DNA of 64,000 nucleotides, taken from positions 147,295 to 211,294 of the forward strand of contig JAURVB010013284.1 in assembly GCA_033002965.1 (NCBI GenBank), in the 5' to 3' direction. The notes beneath the pieces are model-generated. The model made no database searches, was not told where the DNA came from, and saw nothing but the letters and a program-made list of their open reading frames with translations. Positions 24,562 through 35,985 of this stretch are shown here, piece by piece (the stretch's first letter is position 1; each line of letters opens with the position of its first letter). Made by a program: the position numbers and the translations under genes. The DNA comes from Piper betle. Lineage: Eukaryota > Streptophyta > Magnoliopsida > Piperales > Piperaceae.

Positions 24562-25489
24562 AAACAACTGGCATACTCTTATATATTCTGATAACTCATT
24601 TTGTTCTGTTGTGTTCATGACGTTATCATCATATACTTGGGTACGCATGACCCTCATAGCTCATACACGTGATCGGCGTCGGCTCGGTACATGTGTCCTG
24701 AAACTGACTCAACTCGAAAATAACAGTCGAACCGACCGGTTCTGAATATAAAACCCTGACTCGAATCATGGGTTTTACATGGTGTCCACCGAAGAAAGAA
24801 GGATAGAGCGTTTTTACGAAGGCCTACATCACGAGATCAGGATGGCCTATTTGGATAGGAAGTTCGCTACTTTCGGTGATGTTATGAGAGCTACAGGCGA
24901 AGCAGAACGAGTTATAGCTGGGATGTTGACCAACATTCGAGGCTGTATCAAGAATAGCAGAGACGTCAGTTACATGCACTAGTTGCCATAAGAGCTATGG
25001 ATGGCCAAGATCAGGGCAACATAGCACCTTTATGTCTGATTTGCCAACGTCATCATAGAGGCGAGTGCAGAGTGGGCACAAATGTATGCTACAGATGTGG
25101 TCAAACAGGACATAGAGTTGTAGAGTGCAGAACAAGCACAGGCGCATGCTACAGATGCGGTAAACCAGGGCATAGAACCGCAACTTGTCCAATTGGCCAG
25201 ACCCAATAGGTGACGCTCCAAACACCTCCGCAGAGACTTGCACTCCCAGCTCCCCAGCAACAACCATAGCAGAGAGGTCAGCTGGGTCAAGGTCAAGGCT
25301 AGAGAGGCGAAGACCGATAGCCACCGAGGCAACAGCAGAGAGGACTTGTAGCTATCATGATAGGACAAGAACAGCAGCCCCTGGATCAGAGATGAATGCA
25401 AACAACACCACCAGTAGGACCTTCCGTCTCGGTACCACCATGGGCAGCTAGGATAGACACAGCCACAATTGCTGAAACATTAGAGGATA

Positions 25490-25615
25490 CGACAAACGTG
25501 ACAAGTACGCAAGCGTCTCACCTCAGATTTCACATTAAGGAGGTTTCACTCTGGTAGCTATGTACTAAATGTGAAATCTGAGGTGAGACACTTGCGTACC
25601 TGTCACGTTTGTCAT
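25490..25615. repeat. Centre of the palindrome: inverted arms and 31-bp spacer
   Basis: CTCACCTCAGATTTCACATT ends at 25536 and its inverse, AATGTGAAATCTGAGGTGAG, starts at 25568. The arms pair without a gap for more than 20 bases next to the spacer at 25537-25567 and continue, with scattered mismatches, for kilobases. Confidence 0.9.
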
Positions 25616-28600
25616 ATCCTCCAGTGCTTCAGCAATCGTGGCTGTGTCCATCCCAGCTGCCCATGGTGGTATCGAGACGGAAGGTCCTGCTGGTGGCATT
25701 GTTTGCATTCCTCTCTGATCCAGGGCCTGCTGTTCTTGTCCTATCACGATAGCTACAAGTCCTCTCTGCTGCTACCTCAGTGGATGTCGATCTCCGCCTC
25801 TGACCTTGACCTTGACCTTGACCTTGCTGACCTGTCTGCTATGGTTGTTGCTGGAGAGCTGGAGTGCAAGTCTCTGCTAAGGTGATGGGAGCGTCACTTA
25901 TTGGGTCTGGCCAGTTGGACAAGTTGTGGCTCTATGCCCTGGTTGACCACATCTGTAGCATGCGCCTATGCTTGTTCTGCACTCTGCGGCTCTATGTCCT
26001 GTCTGACCGCATCTGTAGCATACATTTGTGCCCACTCTGCACTCACCTCTATGTTGACGTTGGCAAATCAGACATAAAGGTGCTCTGTTGCCCTGATCTT
26101 GGGCATCCATAGCTCTTATGGCAAGTGGTGCATCTAACTGACGTCTCTGCTATTCTCCCGGCTTTGGCTGATATGGCCTCGAATGTTGCTACCTCTGGTC
26201 AACATCCCGGCAAGGTCTAGCAGCTATAACTTGTTCTACCTGGCCTGCAGCTCTCATAACATCACCGAAAGTTGCGAACTTCCTATCCAAATAGGCCATG
26301 CTCATCTCATGATGGAGGCCTTCGTAAAAACGCTCTATCCTTCTTTCTTCGGTGGACACCAAGTCTGGTGCAAATCTCTCCAGAGCTCTACACCTGGTCT
26401 TGTAATGTACCACCATCATGGGTCCCTGCCTCAGCGTCTGGAATTCCCGTTCCTTTATCTTCCTAACGTTTAGCGGGAAATACTTTCTATCAAATTCTGC
26501 CCTAAATTCCTCCCATGTGATGTCCTGGGGCTGACAATGGGCAAATACAGAATTCTAGATCGAACTCCACCATATCCTGGCTTCGTCTTGGAATGCTCCT
26601 ATGATGATGTGCACTCGATGCTCCGCGGGGCATGCCATAGTGTCAAACACTCCTGTAGCTGACGATATCCACAAGAATGCCTCTTATGCGTCCAACTTTC
26701 CAAAGAAAGGTTTTCCACCATTCTTCACGAACCTTTCGTAATGCCACAGTTCCAATTTCCTCGTATCCACTGATATGTTTGATCCTTGTCCTTGCTCATA
26801 CAGAGGAAGTTGTGGTCTTGTACCTGCTGGTACACCATCAAATCCTGCAGCTCCACTTCTGCCTATAGTCGGCCCGCTACCTGCTACTGCGGTTCCACTA
26901 ATGTCTGGTCTCATCCTCACCTGAAGTGGGGCAAATAGAGGAGCTGTCGTCGGAGTAGCCCTCTATTGTAGTGGTGGAGGAGGAGGCGGCAGTAGAGGGT
27001 CTGTGAAAACTGCTGGCTCTCCCCGTGCCTCTTCACCCACTGCTGGTCTCTTCTCAGCTCTGGCTATAGAAAGAGCTATCTGCCTGAGCTCTCTCCTGAA
27101 TTCCTTCTGATCTTGTTGCATTTGTCTCTTGAATTCTTCCTGACTTTGCTGCATTTGTGTTTGAGCTTTCGCCAACCTGGTGATCACTGCGTCTCTCTCC
27201 TGTCGACTACTTCTGGTGCGGTAACTGTCGCGACCATTGTCTTGGTCCCAGCAACTGTCTCAATGATGGCCCTCACCACGTCGGCTAGCTGAAACTGGCA
27301 CACTGACCCCTACTGGTGGCATGGCAGTCCTAGGTTGACTGGAGGCAGCATCACTGTTAAGTGTTTAAAATATATAATATTTCCCCATATTTTTAATATG
27401 ATTTTGTACTTCTCGGGTATAAACATTATTAATTTAGTGATATTTTTCATTATATTCTAGTTAATTAATATTTTATTAGATATGCTTAATTTTGGTGTTT
27501 CAATGCAGAAAAAGATGAATAAATTAAGCTTTGGATTTGATTGGTCATGACACTTGGCCCTACCCAATGGCTACAATTCATGGTGTTCAATGGAGTCGAA
27601 CAGTTGGAAACTTGAAGGGACATTATAATTAATTAGACTACGTCGATTTGTGAACACCCTCTTCGAATTCTTGTATCTCCACTTCTATATAAAGGGGTGG
27701 TCATTTGTTGTTATCATATCTCATCTCTTGGCTTCAGAGTGTAGTGAAAGTAGTAGTTTTAGTTTTTGTAATTCCTTTTTCTTTCATAATAAAAATTAGT
27801 TTCTTCTTTATAATGTTTTCTATTTTTATTATGGAGTAGTCTTTTATTTCGTTCTAGAGAAGAATGAAACTTAACATGATTTAATTGAATTTATTTCAAG
27901 CTCTTACTCTTTTATTCAATTGGATTGTTTGAATTATCATGTTCTTAATGCTAAGAGTAGATTGATCACCTATTTCTTAGATCATGAGGTTTAATTAGAT
28001 TTTGGGAGAAATTAATTAGATTAGTCATTGATAATTCATCATACGACGAGTCTTTTGACTTGTTTGTCGTTGTGGTCGGAAGATACACAACACCGTATGC
28101 GATTGTAAGGCAATTCTTAATGCATTATTTTGTTGATTAATCAATTATCACCGGGAGGTAGAAATTGAGGCAAAATAATAGAAGCATGAAGGAGCGGGAG
28201 CCACCATGTCATATAATTATCCTAGATCGACAATCTGAGGGAATAAAAGATGAGAGTAAGATTTGATGAAGATTAAATTCATGTTAAGGGAAATTCGACT
28301 CTAGAACTAGTTTTATAATTTTAACTCCGCTTTTTATTTAAGTTATTATTTAGATTTCGTTAAGTCAATTATTTCTGTTTTGTTCTTAATTTTATTTTCT
28401 TTAATTAATTTAAGGAAATTCATCTCTTTGTGGGAACGATACTCTAATTTATCATCATACTACTTGTTTCGACCGTGTATACTTGCTTGTTATTGAAAAT
28501 AGTCTAACAATCACTGTGAACAGGGCTAGGACTGTCCTGTCTGGCTACTGGAGGTGATGGGGTCCTGATTTGCAGCCGGTGGGTCTGTGTCACCATCCCG

Positions 28601-28750
28601 CTACAAATTCCTGATCTTATCTGTTCACCCTATCACACCACCGATTTGTGAGAAAATCTGTAACCCAAAAATATTAAGACAGAAAAATACCTATCGGTAC
28701 AGCTCGGAGAAACTTCGGCACACATGTAACCTGTAACGCACCTACCATCT
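25571..28750 (-). pseudogene. Retrotransposon gag, minus-strand copy, interrupted
   Basis: Read on the minus strand, 27187-26963 gives an N-terminal Gln/Lys-rich coiled-coil-like segment ending in a proline run. 26920-26684 gives the capsid segment ending FFGKLDA and then a TAA at the same codon as the left arm. 26419-26189 gives EERRIERFYEGLHHE, and 26110-25898 gives two CX2CX4HX4C zinc knuckles. The N-terminal side is split by the LTR at 27355-28509. It matches the left arm at roughly nine bases in ten by eye. Several stops make it non-functional. Confidence 0.85.
27355..28509. mobile_element. Solo LTR of a different retrotransposon family, nested in the right arm
   Basis: The 1,155-bp unit runs from TGTTAAGTG to GTCTAACA, with TGTTA/TAACA as short inverted ends. 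It is flanked by a perfect 5-bp duplication ATCAC (27350-27354 and 28510-28514). The left arm at the matching site (near 21087) reads straight through, which proves the insertion. Near the right end GTGGGAACGATACTC resembles a motif common near LTR ends of some plant gypsy elements. The unit shares no obvious sequence with the large LTR family of this window. No coding sequence lies inside. Confidence 0.85.
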
Positions 28751-28761
28751 TAATCAACCAA

Positions 28762-28775
28762 GGGCTCTGATACTA
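28762..28775 (-). other. Primer-binding site, initiator tRNA-Met type (right arm)
   Basis: On the minus strand TAGTATCAGAGCCC lies four bases after the LTR end. It differs at one position from TGGTATCAGAGC, and at a different position from the left-arm site. Confidence 0.8.
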
Positions 28776-28779
28776 TTAT

Positions 28780-31593
28780 TGTAACACCCCATTTTGGCTC
28801 ACCCGTAAACCGACCCGGAAATGTCACCGGCAACCGAACCGTTCGCTAATCTACTGGGTTCGGTTAAGCTGACCCGGATCTACCCTCGGCGTCTTAAGAT
28901 GGGGATGCAACCATGAAATGCATGAATGGGAACAATTAGGTTCTAACACGATCCTACATGCATGCCATGACGTGCAAGCAAAACAAAACCATGCAACAAG
29001 CAAGAAATTTAAATAAAAATTCAATAATTTTTACGAAAAAATGGACAAAATCTCCCCTAAAAGTGCAATAGGGGCCAACTTGTCCACAACAAGGGTATAT
29101 AAATATTTTATCAAAATACGATAAAACATAACAATCTACCGTGACATCCCATCATTATCTCATTTGTTTTCATTTGAGCCGAGGCTGAACTCCAAGGCTC
29201 CCTACTCATTCACATTTATCCGTTCATTTCATAACAAGCAATTCATCCAAACAAACACATCAAAATTATCATTCACGTAGCATTAACACACCATCATTAT
29301 ACATTACACACAGCAGGTACATGTGTGCACGGTTCTGTGCTGCTCCTCCGTAGTCCCGATAGCTTTCATTCCTCGCATTTCTCACCTACATATATATAGA
29401 AAAACCGTCAGTAATGAGTGTTACCGGCCCGGGAAATAACTAATATTAATCTGGCACAAGAGAGCAAACTCTCTTGTTGAATTAAAACCATATACTTCCT
29501 CAAGAACTCTCATCACGGCATATAATATAGGAGCCATGCCATCGGGCCATCGCCCTCGGGTCGACAACATCCACCTTTCTTTCTCATTCTCATACCTTGG
29601 CCATTTCTCTATCGCTTCTCGCATCAAATCTCATTCCTTTCCGCCCTCTACATCTTCCATATTACTCCTGGCCTTGAGCACGAAGGCCGAACACTCTCAG
29701 GCAGTCGCCTTTAGTACCCTTTGAACCACAAGTCTAGACATGTGCTGCATTGCAGTACCCGTAAACCTCCACACTTCTCTGGGTTTGAGGAACTCAAAGG
29801 TGGAGTTGTCTGGATCCTTCGGGAACGAAGTGGGTTCTCCCCAGCTCCAGAGCCCGCTCTTCCGAGCACACGCCCTATCTGAAGGCGTGGCCATCAATAA
29901 CCCTCATTCCATCTCTCACTGAAAATGCGAAAACTATACATATTATAGGCCTGAGTTGGGATTTATACAATAGGCCCGAAGGCAACTTGTGGTGGATCTT
30001 AATTTCGAAAACTGACTCGAGGGATCTCATCCTCGAGGGTTATTAATCCAAAAAAAATTGTTGGCTAAATGGCCCGAGTTAAGTAGGATTTGATAAAACG
30101 CCACTTGACTCGTCCTGCACATGATAAATCAAATACACAATAGAATAGCATAAAACAAAGAACGAGTCCTAAACGGACCTGGTAGAAGCTCCAAGCGTTT
30201 CCTCGTGCCTAAGCGGCGAGCTCTTACTCCATACCTATACATCGAAATTAAATACTAACATCCGCTCATGATGCAGTCATACATCCTATATCACACATAC
30301 ATTCATCATGCATCAGTCAACACACATCAACCTATATCAATTATCATGATCATTACATAATTACCCTAATTAGTTTCTTAGCCTACATGTTTAACACCAC
30401 TCAATCAAACAAATTTCATATTTTATCCTTAATTAATTCTACATTTATAAATATAATTATAACATGCAATTCACCAATCCTAGCATGCAATTCTAATAAT
30501 CAATACTTTTAAATAATTAAATCAAAATAAATTATACCTCGCGGGATTCGTGGCTCGAACTCTGGCACCCTATGGCGTTCAAAGTTTGATAGGGTTCAAC
30601 CGGAGGGATTCGACAGAAAATTAGGTGATTTTCGACGAATTTCGGTGAATCCAGTTTTTCGGCGACTTCCGGCAGTTTTCCGGTGACTGTTCCAGCTGTT
30701 TTTCGGCGACTATTCTGGTGGGGCAATCGGGGTAAGGGTTAGCACCAGCTCGGCGAGCTCGTCCCAATGGTGGTGACAGCAAGGACGGCTGCGGCGGCGA
30801 TGACCGTTGCCGGCGGCGTCAAGTTCGGTCGAGTCGGTCGGTCGTTCCAATCAGGCCCACGGCCGGCTTCGACGGCGGCGCTAGGTAAGGGGGAAACGTC
30901 GGGTAGGTCAAGGGGGTGGTCGTTGGGGTGACGGCGGTGGCAGTGCGGCCTGGACGGCGGCAAATCGACAAGGGGAGCATCGCGGCTTGTAGGGCGATTC
31001 TAGCGTCGTGGCGGTGAGACGGTGGCCGCGGTTGGGCGGGGCGGCGTTGATCGGCTGCAGTGCGGCGGTGGCGGCGACACACATAGTGGGCGTCGGTAGG
31101 GTTTTGGGAAGGGAAAGGTGTCAGGATGGAGAAAAACACCCTCAATGTTAAACTCGTAAATAAGTATTGACTCGATTCATACTTAAGTCAAAATAATAAC
31201 TAGTTCATAATAAATCTTAAAAAATCTAGAAAAATATGGAAAAATCTCATAAAATAAAACAAACACAACAACATCCAAATGACATGCTCTATAACTAATA
31301 AACCACCCGAATATGATCCAACGCATCCTAATGCGTTATTCGGCTTAAAACTATTTCTACGATCTAACATATAAAAAGAAAAATACTATATACTTTCATA
31401 TATTCTGATAACTCATATCTCACCATCTTCGACGTTATCATTATATATTCAGGTACACCTAACTCTCATCGCTCATAACTCACGAGCTGGCCTCGACTGA
31501 GCACTTGGTTCATGAAACTTACTCGATTCAAACCAACAGTTGAACCGACTAGTTCGGGAATATAAAACTCTAACTCGAGTTACGGGTTTTACA
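28780..31593 (-). repeat. Right LTR of the palindromic element
   Basis: In plus coordinates it runs from TGTAACACCCC to CGGGTTTTACA and is 2,814 bp long. It is the 5' LTR for minus-strand transcription because the PBS lies on its left. It is the inverse of the LTR at 18145-20820 with scattered substitutions and small indels. Confidence 0.8.
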
Positions 31594-31819
31594 TTACCAA
31601 CCCTCCCTACCGGTTTTAATTAAAGCATAAAGGATTTTTTTTCCCTCGCAATCACGTTTCAATCTTTTTTATGTTTAAGTTGATTCTAGCCCACTAATAA
31701 TTTTTTAATTAAAAATTAAAATAATTATTATACCACCACATAAAAGAAATAGAAGAAATAGAAGAAATCATTATTATTTTTTCTACATGTCTTGTTTTAA
31801 CATATGATTATTGGAGAAG

Positions 31820-31874
<55 letters not shown>

Positions 31875-32949
31875 ATATCAACAAACCCTCTTATATCTAA
31901 GAATCAGAGAGACACTCTAGGAGAAATAATTGCTTTGGAATAAGAGAGATACTCTAAGAGTTATCAAAGGGGAAATCTTAACTACAAGATAAACATGATC
32001 GGGTATCCAAGGTTATATACGTAATAAAATAACATCCAACACTATTAATTTAAGGTAATTATTTTTATTAAACACGATAAAAGTGTGGCTCGTTATTAAC
32101 CTTTATGGGCTTTATATGGATCTCGATTTGACGGTGGCCGGGCTAATAATTATCAAGTTTTTGTTTTACCCAGTAAAATAAATTAAAAAAATTAATTATT
32201 CTCCCAATTTAAAAATGGGAAAAAGTTGTTAAATTAATCGAGCAAAAGTATTTATACAAGGCTTTGCCATTGCTGTTCCAATTGTCAAAAATTGATTGAT
32301 AATATTATTTAAAATTATTTAAGTTTGACACTTATATAATTTTATGTTGAAATTTAATTAATATTAAATTGTTTTACTTTTATACTTGTTAAGTATTGGT
32401 TTAGGCTAGTTATTAAACTAGTATTAGCCAATATTATTAAAATATTATACTAGCTAATGATTCAGTATTGGCGATTTGTATTAACGGTTTTCTTTTGTTG
32501 TATTCATCATTGAGACGAATTATCCACCTTCATCCCTCGTGAAGATATAACTATGAATCGATGATGATCATTCACCAAACCCAAATGAGTAAAGGTTGCA
32601 TTGCGCAAAACCTTATGCATTAATCACTCTTATCCTTTTATAGACCTCTACGTCCAAAAAGAAGGATGAACATGAAAGAGGAGAAAGAACGAAGGATTAC
32701 TCTTGTATAGTTCGTCCTTTGCAGGCAGTTTTGTTTGTACAGCAAACAAGAACATTTATCGATTGTATTCAAGATCCTCTCTTCACAACCGAGTCGCTTA
32801 CTAGCAAAAGCTATTAGTACCACAACTTCCACCAACGAAGTAGATTTGGGTCATTGGACCTCGGTCTCTACCTACTAATCAAATAGAGCAAACATCCATC
32901 AAAACTAGTCGCCAAAGGGCAGCCTGCTCAACATCATCTGAAATGATTG
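31594..32949. other. AT-rich intergenic region with a long (TA)n
   Basis: A (TA)n run of about 50 bases lies at 31822-31871. The rest is AT-rich; the part nearest 32949 should include the 3' UTR of the MSR gene on the minus strand. No other gene was recognised. Confidence 0.5.
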
Positions 32950-35900
32950 TTAGCAGAAACAATTATAGGCCAAGTGATTCTTTTGGGTAATATAAGGCGA
33001 CACGTATTCGGCGGCAGATGCAGAAGGGCTGGATATTGGAGCTGGAACGAGTATATTGGTTTTGCCAGAAGCTATTCTTTTTCCAGCCACATTTGCATAG
33101 AACATGCCAGAAATGGCTGGCACAAAGACATCACTTTCAGAGCAAACGTGGAAATCAAGGATTTTCTCTAGTTGTGCACTTCCATCATTGAGGAACTTAT
33201 CTTTCTTGTCAGCCGGGATCAAACCTTCCTGTAATCAGATAATAAGCAACATTTGGATTTAGAAATGTTGATGTACAGAACAAATGATGCAAGATATTAA
33301 AGCAAAGCAATAAAAGATGGCTATAATGACAATACAACCGGAACTGCGGTAAATATCACTTGACAAGGACTTGTGTTGTACGTATTTTTCTTTTTACCAC
33401 TTAAAATTGAATGAGAAAGTATACTCTACTGCTTGTCATTGTAAAAAATGAGTTGCAAAGCTTCCTACAATGCAATTCTTAGTCTTCTAGTATTACTTCT
33501 GCGAATGAATACAATATTTAATTACCAAAAAGACTAAAAATTCAAAAAGAGGACTTCTCACCTTGGTATAAGTTTTCGGGAACATCTCTTTTAAAGGACC
33601 AAGGCTATCATGCCAGCGTGGTTGAGTTACGTAAACTGTAGTTTCCCTATCAAAGCCAACTTTCCTAAGAAACAATGCAATCTCTTCCGCACTGTAGCAG
33701 CTTTTTGCTTTACCTTGTCCACTCTGTCTACATCCTTTCTTTTGCAGTATATCAACCCTCAAGTCCACCGCAACAAACTGGCCATCTGACTTGCGACTCA
33801 AGGTTCTCAGCCTCTGAGCCATCATGTCAACCACATCATGTATCTCTTTCTGTAATTCAAGAGTGCCAAACATAGCCAAGCAAGCAATTGAGTCAATTTC
33901 CTTCTTCTGGGTTGACCTAATTTTCATGTTCACAGATGGAAAGGTTGACACCACCCGTAAGTGACCTTTCATTCTGAAGACTGGCTCAATGTTTTTTGAA
34001 ATAAAATCTTCTGTTACTCTACTGGGAACTTTCAAAACCCCTGGCTTACTCGCTTCACTTGGTTGATTTTGGGCTACGTTGATGACTCCATCGAGAGCAT
34101 TCACAAATTTTTCAGCATTATACACATCTACAAAATTCCTGCAAATATCAAATTTAATTCCTTAAATGATGTCAACCTCTCAAAACCAGTTTACTAAATA
34201 AGAAGTCTATAGTTCAGTCTAACAGAAAGCGCAATGTCCAGTAAGACATGACACTAAAAAAATAAATAAAATTCGTGTACACTGAATTGATATAGAAATA
34301 ACATTAGATTGAATAAATTAATTGGTAGATCATCAGATAATCTTATGTTAATCAGATGCAGAATCCATCTCCAAACTAACCTCTTGTCTCCAAGTTCAGC
34401 TCCCCTGATGTCAGGAAGTACAAGTGTTGCTCCAAGATATTTTGCAACCATCACTGCATTGGCAATCTGAAAATGGGAAAATAGAAGTGAAAAGCATAAG
34501 GATGTGTCATATATACATCAAATAGCCTTAGGAGAGACCAATATACAAATTATATTTCTTTATTGTTAAAACGTCTATTGCTTAGGAATATAAAAATTGG
34601 TACCTTGCACTTTAAGATTATGATCTTTAAAATGAATAACGCATTCAACATATTCATAAAAAAAGAAATTTGTTCATGATCACAAAACAACCATAACATA
34701 ATCCAATTCTAAATTCATTCAAGCAGTGCAACCAAGTTTTTTTATATATATATTTTGTCTTTGTTTGAAAAAGAAAGCGAGAAAATGCATAAAGAAAAAC
34801 ATAAACTGTTTGTTTGCAAAAAGACATCACTATAGTCGGTCCTTAATCATAAACTTTACCTGCATCAGATGGTATTCAGGACCATTTGACAATGAGAATG
34901 TGATGAATCCTCTAGTCTTTCCAGTTTCTTCTGCAATGTTAATTTCAGAATTTAACTCAAAGTTCCATTGATTGCTATAAATCAATAAATACACACTTCA
35001 CACAAATTAATGTCAGCAAGAACTAAATACTTGATGTCTGTACTGTCCAGCAAGGTTTAAGTGTCTGCCTATCATACTTCCAAGGGCCTTTAGCATCCTT
35101 TAAAACTGTTGCACCTTTATCCGCCTGAACCTTTGCTACGTCAAACTGGATTTTAGGCTCTTGAGGCTGAGTCACCTAATGGGCAGAACGGTGAACTAAA
35201 GAGTTAATCACAATAGATAATCAATGATAAATGATTTTGACAATTACCACGTGATTGAGGTATTACATCATCAAATTCATAGGTATCTAATGAGTGATTA
35301 TGTGGAAGAAAGGTTAAACCTATGACATTAATAAGATTGCTAAGCAAAACAGATGAGAAGCCGCTATATATGGCTCTGGCATAGAAAGGCGTCTATACAG
35401 ATTGAAGAACATAATGATCTCGATCTAAAACTTATGGAATCTACAACTCACGGAATTAGTTTGGTTGTATCTGGAAAGAACACCACCATAAGGGAAAAGG
35501 AGATGCCCCTATAACTCATACAGTTTCTCAAGGTCAATACAACCACAGGACAACAATTTTGCAACATACACCACACTAGAATTAAAAAAATAAAAAGCAA
35601 GAACAGGCACCCCCATTTTTAATTTTGCATTGCACCAACAAACTATCAAGATTGAATTGCAACCTAGCAGCTCCATGTTTCATTTCCATTACCAGATATT
35701 GACTTAAACAGATGACTATAGCACGGCCATGTCGAATGATAATGATTCCTTGAATTGAAGATTAACACATAAGCCAGACTCCCAAAAAATCTCATTTACA
35801 TCCAAAAAAATTCACCAACCACCACGGAATCAAAAACCCAGATCTAACGCCTGCCACACCCATGCAGAGAGAGGCCTCACCTCAACCGGATCATCGAAAT

Positions 35901-35985
35901 GATCCTTCTTAATCATGTTCCCAAGCATGACGAACATGGTCACCGTCAGAAAAGCCGCCAGAACCTGCCTCGGGTCGACCGCCAT
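32950..35985 (-). CDS. MSR: MSR-type protein (mannan synthesis related, O-fucosyltransferase-like)
   Basis: Six exons on the minus strand join in frame: 35985-35881, 35166-35031, 34930-34860, 34466-34381, 34138-33562 and 33228-32950. All introns are GT-AG. The product is 417 residues, close to Arabidopsis MSR1/MSR2. The N-terminus (MAVDPRQVLAAFLTVTMFVM) has one hydrophobic segment at about residues 7-22, typical of a Golgi type II membrane anchor. The lumenal part carries MVAKYLGATLVLPDIRG, VPSRVTEDFISKNIEPVF and FVPAISGMFYANVAGKRIA, all strongly family-like, and ends NHLAYNCFC. MSR proteins belong to the plant GDP-fucose O-fucosyltransferase-like superfamily and promote mannan or glucomannan synthesis; the exact transfer reaction is not settled. 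No break was seen. Confidence 0.9.

Larger units (their letters stand above)
22096..24779 (-). mobile_element. Solo LTR nested in the left-arm gag
   Basis: The 2,684-bp unit runs from TGTAATACCCC to GGGTTTTACA and is very similar to the solo LTR at 4054-7096, about 360 bp shorter. It is flanked by a perfect 5-bp duplication TGGTG (22091-22095 and 24780-24784) that falls inside the gag reading frame. The right arm has no insertion at the matching place, so this arrived after the palindrome formed. Confidence 0.9.
20850..25210 (+). pseudogene. Retrotransposon gag, plus-strand copy, interrupted
   Basis: Capsid-like sequence is recognisable at 21500-22090 (KLELWQYERFVKNGGKPFFG, then FQDKARIWW) and resumes at 24780-25209 with EERRIERFYEGLHHE. 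Two CX2CX4HX4C zinc knuckles ([14 protein letters not shown] and CYRCGKPGHRTATC) end the recognisable part. The frame is broken by a TAA at 21766-21768, by a TAG near 22024 and by the LTR inserted at 22096-24779. The first part (20950-21480) also has several stops. Gag packages the element RNA. This copy cannot make a whole protein. Confidence 0.85.
18145..31593. mobile_element. Palindromic LTR-retrotransposon: LTR-PBS-gag joined tail-to-tail to its own inverted copy
   Basis: Left arm: LTR 18145-20820, tRNA-Met-type PBS at 20825, then gag up to 25536, all plus strand. Right arm: gag from 25568, PBS at 28762-28775, LTR 28780-31593, all minus strand. A 31-bp unique spacer (25537-25567) separates them. 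After removing the later insertions (22096-24779 and 27355-28509 with one TSD copy each), the arms are about 4.70 and 4.87 kb and align throughout. Neither arm has protease, reverse transcriptase or integrase. The outer flanks (before 18145 and after 31593) are not inverted copies of each other, so the symmetry ends at the LTR tips. Seen: the architecture. Inferred: integration of a self-primed, snapped-back reverse transcript. Confidence 0.75.

Noticed and set aside
18145..31593. Two ordinary elements that inserted independently in opposite orientation
   Set aside because: Not excluded, but less likely: both arms break off at the same gag point, leaving only a 31-bp spacer, both lack pol and the far LTR, and both share one stop codon.
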